Assembly: GCF_001039355.2 (NCBI RefSeq)
Contig: NW_019775203.1
Coordinates: 113,498 to 177,497, forward strand
Length of the DNA: 64,000 nt
Source: Lingula anatina
Taxonomy: Eukaryota > Brachiopoda > Lingulata > Lingulida > Lingulidae
Reading direction: 5' to 3'
Shown: piece after piece, positions 1 to 18,788 of the stretch
Layout: each line of letters starts with the position of its first letter
Position numbering within the stretch: position 1 is the stretch's first letter
Position numbers and translations under genes: made by a program
Notes under the pieces: generated by a model
The model's input: the letters and a program-made list of their open reading frames with translations, nothing else
Database searches by the model: none
Told to the model about the DNA's origin: nothing

Positions 1-98
1 AATGTAAATTATGACAGAAACAAATTTAAAATATATACAGTCTGTAATTAAAATTTCCTATCTTTTTTATGTTATTACTGGACCTGTTATTGTTTCAG

Positions 99-7999
<7,901 letters not shown>

Positions 8000-8023
8000 A
8001 CAAGCCACTACAAACAAAGACCA

Positions 8024-8024
<1 letters not shown>

Positions 8025-8101
<77 letters not shown>
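8025..8101. repeat. (TA)n microsatellite in PAH 3' UTR
   Basis: About 38 perfect TA units start 25 bases after the PAH stop codon (7997-7999), so they lie in the 3' untranslated region. A second short AT run lies at about 8395-8412. Confidence 0.95.
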
Positions 8102-8104
<3 letters not shown>

Positions 8105-8933
8105 TTCATGTAAAGTTGTGTTTTGCATTTTACAGGAAAAAAAACTGATATTTCTGATGGAAAATAATGAATGTAAGACCATCTCTTGCGTCGATGAAAT
8201 ACGTTTTTGAGTCTATAATACCATTACATTCTTACCTACATGTATATCACATTTTTAGAGTAGCCATACCTTATCAAGTTTCAGTATTATTAATAGAAAA
8301 CAGATTTTATCCCCTCTGATTTGCTAATATTCTTTATATATCATAAAACTCATTCATCCTCAGATTTATATAATAACAGATATTTATAAAATGAATATAT
8401 ATATATATATATTTAGGAAACATTTTGCAAAAAAAAACTAATGTCAGACATAGAGTATTTACACCATATGGTGTTCTAATTTGCACAAAAAGTAACACAC
8501 AATGGCTATTTTGTAAAATAAGGTAGTTATATTATACATATAGAAAATTAGAAAATACACAAAAAGGCCAAAATGCCTGAATTAGATGCACAAACACATA
8601 ATATTACGCACATGCACAGAGACAAGCACACAGAAACAGAGAGAGAGAGAGAAATGTACATGATAAAGAATGGTCGTGTGTATTCCAATCTACTGATTCG
8701 AAATGTTTTATCTAATATTTTGATACATAGGGTTAAAGGGTTGTTGTTTTTTATGACATGTGTTGCAGGGTGTTTTAAGTGTTCCTATTTACATTGATGT
8801 CTCGGTATCCAAGGACTAAACAGCAAATGTAAACTATACATTGGGTTATTTGAACATAAATTTAAATATGAGTGATTATAAAACATACATTTATCATGTG
8901 GGGATTAAATTATATAGGATTCTGTGAGACACA

Positions 8934-9151
8934 GGGGCCCGTTTCGCGAAGCAGTAGTTAGTTAGCGATCGGTAGTTAGCCTGTCGCTAGTTATGAGTGC
9001 CGTTTCACGAAGCAGTCGCTAGTTCTTTACGACTGAATGAGTTAACTCCTGCTTCCTGAAACACCCCTCAAAAATCGCTAAGTTTGCTCATTAGCGAGAT
9101 AGTTCAGTAGTTAGTTGTTCTAACTAACTACTGCTTCGTGAAACCGGCCCC
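8934..9151. mobile_element. Foldback MITE-like element, 218 bp
   Basis: The ends are inverted repeats: the left end begins GGGGCCCGTTTCGCGAAGCA, and the right end read in reverse begins GGGGCCGGTTTCACGAAGCA. Both continue into AGTAGTTAGTTA, giving about 31 bp with few mismatches. The terminal motif recurs inside the element (about 9000-9021, GTTTCACGAAGCAGTCGCTA). There is no open reading frame, so it is a non-autonomous element. No convincing target-site duplication is seen. Confidence 0.8.
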
Positions 9152-10740
9152 AGATCTTTTACTGTTTTCTTGTAGAAATGAAAAAACAAAACAAACAAAA
9201 TGAAAGTAAGAAATTGTATTGACTGAAAGACTTTTAATTGGTTTTTTCATCTTATAATTGTGTCCTGAAGGCAGCTATCGTACATGGTGTTCCAGAATTA
9301 TTCCTGATTGATTGTGAACAACATTTTGCATATGCACCAATTAATCATTATATACTACTTTTAACTTAAAAGGTTCTCTAATAATAAACATGTTGTGGAG
9401 CAGTCTACCATCATTGTACATTTTATATATTTTTTGGGATTATTATTATTATTATTATTATTATTACATGTAATTAAATATTTTGAACCCTTAACAATAT
9501 GTGCTGAGTTATTAGTTCAGACTAAGCATCAACCTTCTATTTTCTGAGAACTTTTGTCAGACTGCATAATAAGTGTTAATAGATTGAAGTAATATCTTTT
9601 TGAAGTTATACAATTGCATGTGCAGAAGCATGAGGTTATTCAATAATCAGTAGTTTTATATATATACTTTGTTACATTTACATCTGTATATTTTGGTGTT
9701 GGTTTTGATTATAAAATATTTAAAACAAATGCATAGTGTTTGTTTTTATTTAGTAAGTAGACTACTAGACGGCACCAATACCGTTGAAAGAGAGAGCTTG
9801 GTTGTCACAACCAAGCACAATCTGTTTATTCTTGAGCCTATGGCAATTTAAAACTGAACTCTCTGCTTCTTTACCTCCATCTCAGGTATCAGCTTAAAAG
9901 GTTAAAAATACTAGATAATGATAATTTAAGAGGTGAAGTAAATAGCTTGATGACTATTAATTTGAATAGATTTTGACAAAACGACTATCCTCTTCGTTCA
10001 CTCATCATGTAACAGGTACAAATTCAGCAATTTTCGTAGAATTTATGAGACCGTTCATATTCAAGAATATGTTACTTGGCTCCATTCTTAATAGTATTTG
10101 ACCTTTGCACAGACTATTCAGCATTTACAATAAAGATTTCACAAACGGCATCAACTGTCTGACCTTTGTAATTGGCCATAAATTGATTGCAGACTGACCA
10201 GTGTTATTTGTACTGTAAAAAATGTAAATGCTGATTTATAGGAATGCATGTTCTCAGGAGAGCTAATAGGGAGCAATGGCCTAGATTGCAACATATTCCT
10301 GAGAGCTATTTACTTCATTAAGCATCAAGAATGAAGCAATTAATGCTGATACTTATAACTACACAATTGAAAAAGTGAAAAGCATTGGATTGCCTTGCAA
10401 GTTGGAAATACATTGTGAACAGGATGTGTCTTCATAAAGATAATGTATAAAGATAATAAAGAAAGCACAATAGTTTGTCTGTATGAGTCCTAAGTACACT
10501 GAGCATTCTTTGTGCACTTAAAAAGTACAAATCTGAAAAGCATCTGGAGCATCTTATTTGTTGGGAATATCATTTTGTTTAAGTTTTTTCAATGTAAATG
10601 GATAAGGTCAATGACATGAGGTGGTATACAAAGTCGAAATCACATGGTTTGTGCTAAAATGACAAAAGTGAAAACTGAGTTCCTAAATTTCTAAGCCCCT
10701 CTCACTCGCTAAGGTTCAGTTGTATTGTTCATTTTTCAAG

Positions 10741-10742
<2 letters not shown>

Positions 10743-10779
<37 letters not shown>

Positions 10780-10780
10780 C
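10743..10780. repeat. Poly-T tract
   Basis: A run of about 37 T residues in non-coding DNA; it could be the reverse-strand poly-A tail of an old retroposed sequence. No SINE body is recognised next to it. Confidence 0.8.
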
Positions 10781-12425
10781 CTAAAAATTGGTAACTATGA
10801 GTGTTACCTGAGACAAATAACATTCTAAAAATAAATGACTAGTGACATGGTATACCTAGCCCTCACAAAAAACGGAATGTTCTTGTCAGTATGCTGAACC
10901 AATAACAGACAAACACTTCTGTGCAGGTGCCACAATGTTGATTGACTAGTAAGACTTTTTGGTGGGATTGCTTTGTTTAATTGTTTTTTTAATTTGCATT
11001 TTTTAAAAAATATTTCAAAATGGTAAATGATATAAATGGATAATGACATTCATATGGCTTGTTAATTATGCATGCCCCTGGCCCTAATTTTAGGAACTGA
11101 TTTTATTCAAAATGGACATGTTTTGGACAGTTTTTCAATTGTTCAATATATCTTAAGATTGCTTAAAATAAATGCTTTAATTAAGGATATATAACAATGG
11201 AAATGGTATATCTATCCTTCACTAAAATGTTCTTACCAATAAACATGATGTATGGAACCCTTAACCTCCACTTATATAAACTGCCCTAAGCCTACCAGCA
11301 GCCAAACTTAACGTTGCATGAAATTCACAAATATTTCAAAGAAACTCATCTTTCAGACTGTCATAAAGCAAGAAGGTTGCTTTCTATCATATCTTTCATG
11401 TTCGCAAACAGCTGGATAGACTTTGAAGCCTATATGTGCTCCAGGTAAAATACATCAATCACCTCATTTTTTCTAGTACACCTGGAATCTTAAAACGATA
11501 AAAAATTGTTACCACATTTCTGCTGTTATCTTTGCAGAAGTGCAGCATTGGCGCGCAATAAAGAACATGATTTTGGAACCTGACTTCAGGGGGCAAGAGA
11601 TAATCGAATATTCCCCTGCAATATTCAAAGAACACTTTGTTGGCATTACAGGTCGACAATGAATGATTTCCCAGGATATTTTTATTGTTCAGATTTTAAA
11701 AAAAATCTTTAATTCTCCGTTGTTATTTTTTTATTTTATTTATTTATTTATTATTGTATGTTTGTTCAAGCCAATGTCAAAATTTTTTCTACAGCTAAAT
11801 TTGGGTACAAAATCTATTTCCTTCAGTTGTCAAGTATATTGAAACATATTCTGCATACTGGTTATTTCCCACCTACATCAATTCACTTTTCGGGAAAGGC
11901 GCAACTTAAATTGTTCACCCATGTACCAAGCAAAGAAAGTGTACTGCCCTACGAAACCTATGGCTAGACTTCATTTCCCCATACTGACTGCACTAAATCA
12001 CATTTTGTCACCTGAAGGGCTGGTTCTTTGAAGCGTCTGTAGGAAGCAGCAAATAGTCACCATAAATCAATTGAATCGATGGCAAAGGTTTCAATGAGGT
12101 GCCAGTTGCGTTTACTTTTACTGCGGAAGCAAGGACACAGGCCTTGCTGTTTGAACGTCTCTTATGGTACGTTAATTCAGTAAAATCAAGTTCAAGATTT
12201 ATAAATACTGCTCATGAATCTTGATTTATTCTATGTTTATGTTTAAGAGCATTAATGTGAAGCCATTTGTATCAATTCAACACTGCCTCTGGTTAACTAG
12301 TCCGGTGGCTTAAGGAAAACATCGTGACACGGCGGATAAAAGCACCAAATTTGGCATGTAGTTACCTTTTGACATTCTAAATCAAATTAGAGCCGTAGCC
12401 CTCTCAAACAATTTACCGATTGGCA

Positions 12426-14110
12426 AAAAAATCCAAAATGGCCGCCAATTTATGGAATTCTATAGAAATATGCACATACCTATGTTGATTTTTATCAAAT
12501 AAATTATTTTCTCAGAGTTTTCCACACCCTTATTATCCATTTCATTCATATATGTCAGATGGCAAACAAGTTCCCTTGGACTTTTTGAAAAATCCAAGAT
12601 GGCTGACATACGCCATAGAGACAGCCATAGGAATACTAGTGCACAACTAATACCAGCTAGAAAGATTCCTTGTCCAAAATCAAATTAAGTCTGTTTCTCA
12701 GTTTTTTGTTACCCACATAATATGTTTGTGGTGAGTAACTAGGAAGTGTACTTGGGCATTTTGGAAAATCCAAGATGGCTGCCATGTGCCACCGGAATAC
12801 TAGTGTACGGGGGATTGAACTAATGACAACTGGAAAGATTAATTTTCCACTATCAAATTAAGTTTGTTTCTGAGTATTTTCCACATCCTTTCCATCCACA
12901 CAATATGTATGTGGTGAGTAACTAACATGTAATCTTGGGCATTTTGAGAAAATCCATGATGGCCGCCATATGTCATAGGAATACTTCTAGTATTACAAAG
13001 GGTTGGAACTAATGCCAGCTAGGAAAAACATAATTCACTATCAAATTCAGTTTATTTTTTCAGTGTTTTACACATTATTATTACACTGTGATACATATCT
13101 AGCAGGTATTTAATGTGCATATTTGATCATTTTGAGAAAATCCAAGATGGTCGTCATTGGCCATAGGAATACTACCGGAAATACAACTGCACATCCATGG
13201 CTTTTCATCTACTACCAGGGTGAAATTTTGTTCGCTTGTCAAGTTTTGCCCATCCTTATTAGTCCTGTGATATATATCTGGTGGGTAAATAGTGTGCATC
13301 CTTGTATATTCTGAGAAAATCCAAGATAGGTTCAATTTAATTGACATAGAAATACTAATGGGTGGGCTAGAGAGGCATATGGTTGATTATACAATTACAT
13401 TACCATGGGTTTGTTTTAAAAATAATTAGTTTTTCATTCCATTTATTATTACCACTATGATGTATACCTGGTCTGTAGCATGTGTGTATCTAGGGTATTC
13501 TGAAAAAAATTCAAGATGTCTGCCTTTTGTCGTTTGAATATTCGTACACATAATCAAATAATGACAGAGATACACTGAGTACAATTTAAATGTAGTTAAC
13601 TTTAAATCATTTTTAAATCTTTTTCATATCCTATTTATCTTTATGCAAAGACTGTGTGTGTGTGTAGAAAGTGTATGTATCCTTGAGTACTATTCGGAGA
13701 AATCCCAAAATAGCTGCCAGTTGTCATAGGAATATATCATTCAAATGCACATAGGTGTCAATTAATGGAACAGTTCAGACATGGATTCCAACATGAAATA
13801 AAGCCGTTTGATGTTCAAACATGTTGACATCCTTATTAACCTTACTCTATATAAATCTGGTGTGTAGCAAGTGTGCATCTTGCGTATTTGAGAAAATTTA
13901 AGATTGCTGCAATTCACAATAGGAAAAGTACAGTCAACTACTACCAGGGAGACATTGGGTTCAATATAAAATGAATTTTGTTTCGCGGTATTTCCCACCA
14001 TCTTTTTGGACTTTGACACATCTATCTGGTTGGTTACAAGTGTGTACCCTTAAGTATTTTGACAAAATATCATGATTACCCTCATTTGCCTTTGAAGTGC
14101 CTATAAAATC
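12426..14110 (+). repeat. ~180-bp diverged tandem units inside foldback element
   Basis: A core resembling AAAATCCAAGATGGCTGCCA recurs about ten times, at roughly 12426, 12588, 12764, 12948, 13136, 13315, 13505, 13700, 13890 and 14065. Spacing is 165-195 bp. Between cores the units share phrases such as GGTGAGTAACT and CTATCAAATTAAGT. Units become more degenerate towards the right. The same core appears inverted at about 14509, 14801 and 14962, as the opposite arm of the foldback. Confidence 0.85.
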
Positions 14111-14206
14111 CAATGCACCAGTTTTCCTATGGGGAAAAGGAGGCCATTTTGGTTTTCCCCAAAATGATCAAATATGCACAATTATGACCTAACAAATATG
14201 TATCAT

Positions 14207-14221
14207 GGGATAATAATAATA

Positions 14222-14267
<46 letters not shown>

Positions 14268-14273
14268 TTAAAA
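14207..14273. repeat. (AAT)n microsatellite
   Basis: A run of about 20 AAT units with one early interruption, near the centre of the foldback transposon and between its two arms. Confidence 0.93.
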
Positions 14274-14654
14274 AAAAACAGAAAAACAACTCAATTCAGC
14301 TTCATTTTATACGGAAGCCTATCTCTCCCAGGTATTAACTGAACCCCACCAAAAAGGATACACACAACATTCTCATCACATATATATTATGTGGATTAAA
14401 GGATTAAAAAGATGTGGAAAATACTCAGAAACAAACCTAGTTTATCAATTAATATAATATCCCCTTGGCAGAAGAAGCCCTATGTGTATACTAGTATGCC
14501 TTTGATATGGCGGCCATCTTGGATTTTTGTTGAAATGCCTGAGAATAATAGTTACTCACCACAAATGTATTTTTTGTGTAATAAGGCACTCAGAAACAAA
14601 ATTAATTAGATAGTGGGGAATGCGTCTTCCTAGTTGGCATTAGTTGAAAACCCT

Positions 14655-14775
14655 CCCTAACGAAAAAGTCTTATAGGATCCTATAAGATCCTATAGGAGC
14701 CTATAGGAAATTGGGCCAATTTCCTATACAATCCTATAGTATCTTATAGGATCCTATAGGACTTTTTCGTAAGGG
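14655..14775. mobile_element. Nested 121-bp palindromic MITE
   Basis: The ends are CCCTAACGAAAAAGTC and, read in reverse, CCCTTACGAAAAAGTC. The body is an almost complete palindrome built from CCTATAGGATCCTATA-type blocks, centred on AATTGGGCCAATT near 14711-14723. It sits in the right arm of the larger foldback element and has no counterpart in the left arm, so it inserted later. No clear target-site duplication is visible. Confidence 0.8.
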
Positions 14776-17700
14776 CTTGTACATGTGCAAGTATGCCATA
14801 CGGCGGCCATCTTGGATTTTTCAAAAAGTCCAAGGACAATCGTTTGTTATCTGACATATATGCACAATATGGGTAATAAGAATGTGGAAAACATTGAGAA
14901 AATAATTTATTTGATAACAATCAACATAGGGTTGTATATATTTCTACATAATTTCACAAATAGGCGGCCATTTTGGATTTTTGGCCAAACGGTAAATTTT
15001 TTCCGTGGGCTACGGCTCTAATTTGATTTAGTGTGTCAAAAGGTACCCCCATGCAAAATTTGGTGCTTTTATCCGACGTGTCACGATTTGGCCATTTTTT
15101 TGCCTTAAGCCACCGGACTAAACTCCATGAAAGTAAACGGGCTACTGGGTTTGCGTAAGATCATTAAGTTGGCAAGGCGTGACTAAGATCAGCACTGTTT
15201 AAATATTGGATTGAAAAACCGGTGTGATCATTGATCTTTAAGGATACAGTTAAGGTCATGTTGATAAGAAACAGGCGATAATCAAATCGCTGTTTTAAAG
15301 GTGACTGATCAAAGGCGCGAGTCTAAGGTTTTCTGTGTTGACACGTGTATAAATAGGTTAAATTTTACATTTAATCTACATTTTTAAATCTAATTTAAAC
15401 CTTTATTTTTTAAAGATCATTTACAATTTAAATCTGAAACAAAACCATAGAGATAGACATAAAAAAGATTGAAATCTCTACATAGCCTTGGGTAGAATTT
15501 TTTAAGGCTAAGGTTTATATTAGATTGTGATTATCCCATTTCTTACTTTTTTGTTTCAAATATCTAAAACAAATGTCCCAAAATCTAACAAAATTATTAT
15601 AAAGGAATTATTCGTCCACCTTTTATTTAGAAAAGAAGTTTTCTTCGAAATACGGGAAATGCGAACAATTTACGTTACATATGTAAGCAAAGAAATAATG
15701 AACTAAAACATCTCTAGGTAGTGTTCTTAGTATAGCAGGCCGAAATGATTATCGAGGGTAAATAGTAGAAAGTTGATGCAGACCTCACGAACTTAATGAA
15801 AAGTTGTTTTTGCTTTGCGAATCCTACGAACTGCTCAACTTGATGTCGATACTTTTGTTGAAGCAGTAACAGTTTCAGAAAAATACCACTTAAAAGAAAA
15901 TTTGCTCACCGATACATTTTCATTTTCACATCACATTGATAATTTGTTTAAAAGAGCAGAATACTGAATCCTTATTATAACTGTTCTACATAAGGAATAT
16001 CCTTTCTACATTTAATTGCAAAAGGCTGACTGCTTTTTATTGAGACTGTGAAAGGATTCGCCGTCATTATATGGCAATCATTCCTGTCAAGATAGCTAAG
16101 GCTTTCATTTGGAAGGAAATGTTGTGCCAAACCGTGTGTTTTAAGAAAAGGTATTCCACGGCAACAATCAAAGCACATCTTCTGGCTTCTTCACCAAAAG
16201 TCATTTGAATTCAATACATACATGCCTAATTACATTAGATTCATGCGGAGCTTGGAAATCGTCCTAAAGAAATTACATCCTGTCGATTAATAACACCTCA
16301 ACTGTCCAATCGATCTGACTTTATTACATGGAAAGCACCACGTTTTCTGGAAATCTGACACTATTTAGCCAGATTTTGTAAAGCTGAAAAAGGTATCGCG
16401 GAAATTTCAAAATCACACGCCTGTTGCTCCTTCGGCATTTATGTGTAGCAAATTATCTCTAGATCGTCATTGCAAACAAGCATTATTTAATTTCTTCGCC
16501 ATAACCAGTCTTTTATTTACTATTATTGTCATAAATTACAACTCATTTCTTAGAATCTTGGTCATAATCTATAGCCACTAAAAATCTTCAATCCCAGAGC
16601 CAGCAATTTAAAAAGATGGAAGGGTGTGCTTTCTTTCTGAAAAAGTGGATTTCTTTATCCCAAAACCTATGTTCATAGAATCTAGATCAAAGATTTGATT
16701 AACAGAGACCGGAGCCAGACAAAATTTTTGCCCCCCCCCTCCTCATTGCCAACGGATCTGCTCTTCAAGGAGAGAAGCAATCAATTCCAAACTGAATTGT
16801 CAAGTCTACATTTTACCAGTGTGAAACATGAGTACATATTTTCCCCGACTATGCTGCAAGAGTTCTTCTTGGATTGCATTTATACCACACAAGGTTAATT
16901 ACGATAAAAAGAAATACAAAACTTTGAAAGATGTCAACTAAAATCAGCTACGCGCGTAGTCTGTCTATTTTAGACAGGTGAAGATAGATATCTCCCCATT
17001 GACCAACCAATCTATATTACATTTACAAACAGTTGTTTCTTCAACTCTAACATAAAGGTCAACGTACTGAAGGAAGTGCAAAACTCATCAGGAAAGGTAC
17101 CCAGGAAATTCCAAAAAGTACTTCGTACATTTTCTGTTAAATGTCACCGATATCTTGAAACATTTTGGGGGTCTATGGACCAATGTTAAGAAGTTAGATA
17201 TGCCAGTTGTATTTACGTTGTATGGCAGACTTGCCATCCCAACAAAAGAAGCAGACACACAGTTGACTGATTGACGTTATTCTTTTAAATAATCACGTAG
17301 CCACAAAAAACGCCACGCTGCCTGCTAATTATCATGTTAGTAAATATATGATTTGTGGCGTTTTTCCCCCTAGAAATTAAAGGTACCCCACTTCTCAAGC
17401 ACGACTACATACTTTTAAGTCTAACCACTTGAACCTGCTGGATATTATCAGTTGCGATTCAAACCAGTATTTTTATCATATCCCAAGTCGTTTTCCCTAA
17501 TGAACGTTTAGTTTGAGGGAATGCAGTGAAACTATGCACTGAATTCAAAGACTAGAGCTTTTCCACAATGGTCTGTAGAGTGAAATGTAAATGCAGCAAC
17601 TATTGTTGTTTTCCATATTTGGTCAGTCAAGGACTAGAAAGCATTACAAAACTGTCTAATCTGGGACCAAAACAAGTCACAGGGATATGAGTCGGGGTAT

Positions 17701-18614
17701 TTTGAGATGTTGCTTAGTGACGCGTCCGGCCTTCCAGCCTGTCAGACGAAAAAGAAAAGTGAGGAAGTATTGACCAAGCCAATGGTTGGCCAAGTTGTGC
17801 TATGTCGTGCCAAGTCGACCTCAAACCAAATTGATCTGTAATTGTCTAAAGAGTGCAATGGCTACACTTCTCCGTCGTGAATTATTTAGGTTTTTTTCAT
17901 AATGGACACACTGAGGAAAGGCAAATTGTCAACTTGGGTATTGGGAATTGGGCAGCTGGTATGGATAGACCCAGGATACACTCAATATGGTCAAGATGTC
18001 AATGGAAGCTATTCCGGGTAACCAGCACGAACCTCCACATATTTATTTGAAACAATCTTAAAAGCAGGAATAATTGATATTCGACCTCTAGAAGCGGTCC
18101 CTTAAGACTTCGCGTGAACCCCTTTCACATGTAAGCAGACAAAGTGCTGTCCTAATACCATGAGTTACCCAGCGTGTAGTTGCCAGAATTTTCGAGGATG
18201 TACTGCCTGCTGGTACCTAACCTGAAACAAATTAGGCCTGAAATTATTGGTATTTCGGTTTAAGTCTTATTCTAACCTTCAGCCCTGCACCCACAGCAGC
18301 CAATTTAAAATCATTTGCCAGAGTATGTCTGTGGTGCAAATTAAAAAATTAAAAAAAGCTATGCCTGATAGTTATAGGTTTGATCAGTTCCAAAGTATCA
18401 GGAAAAAAGACATAAAATTTAACGTCTGAATAGAACTTTCGAAAAGAGCATCTATTTGGTTACATGTGCAGGTTATCTGTAATTTTGTTTTCAACTTTGA
18501 TTCTTGACTCACTACTATTATTACACACACTTAAGACAACAATAGCATCTATACCTCAATAGTTGAATTAATGCAACAAATATCAATATTGTCATCACAC
18601 AGATAATGCACATC

Positions 18615-18643
18615 CAGGGCCGTAGCCTCCGGGGGAGGGCAGN
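18615..18643. mobile_element. Truncated transposon end at assembly join
   Basis: After copy A stops matching copy B at 18614, a short G/C-rich piece begins CAGGGCCGTAGCCTCCGGGG and is cut by an N at 18643. A CAGGG start is typical of hAT-like termini, and the piece is absent at the matching site in copy B (after 22825). It is probably the edge of a repeat that broke the assembly. Confidence 0.5.
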
Positions 18644-18745
18644 ACTTTGTTGGCATTACAGGTCGACAATGATTGATTTCCCAGGATATTTTTATTGTTC
18701 AGATTTTTAAAAAAATCTTAAATTCTCCGTTGTTATTTTTTTATT

Positions 18746-18788
<43 letters not shown>

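Larger units (their letters stand above)
8000..11633. other. Intergenic / PAH 3' flank, no gene recognised
   Basis: AT-rich sequence after PAH. It holds the TA repeat, a 218-bp foldback element (8934-9151), a (TTA)n run near 9438-9465 and a poly-T tract at about 10743-10780. AATAAA hexamers occur at 9383-9388 and 10455-10460, but I cannot tell which, if any, ends the PAH transcript. Open frames here are short and have no recognisable motifs. Confidence 0.6.
12298..15120. mobile_element. 2.8-kb foldback DNA transposon, non-autonomous
   Basis: Termini are inverted: TAGTCCGGTGGCTTAAGG at the left and its complement ending CCACCGGACTA at the right. The similarity continues inward for more than 150 bp, and more loosely for several hundred. 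The empty site is visible in the other copy (AAC at 19333-19335). Here AAC is present on both sides (12295-12297 and 15121-15123), giving a 3-bp target-site duplication. The interior has diverged ~165-195-bp tandem units, an AAT microsatellite and a nested palindrome, but no transposase frame. The superfamily is not determined. Confidence 0.9.
11634..18614. repeat. Copy A of ~4.2-kb direct duplication (with 2.8-kb insertion)
   Basis: Apart from the insertion at 12298-15120, this segment matches 18644-22825 base for base with only scattered differences. Single substitutions, small indels and a shorter TTTA run (11735-11757) separate the copies. No gene is recognised: open frames shared by both copies are short, without known motifs, and differ from other frames only by chance. 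Copy A ends at CATC (18611-18614), after which it diverges into a repeat end and then an N. Confidence 0.93.

Noticed and set aside
15975-16178. 67-codon minus-strand frame conserved in copy B (20187-20390)
   Set aside because: Identity between copies reflects recent or allelic origin, not selection; no motif.
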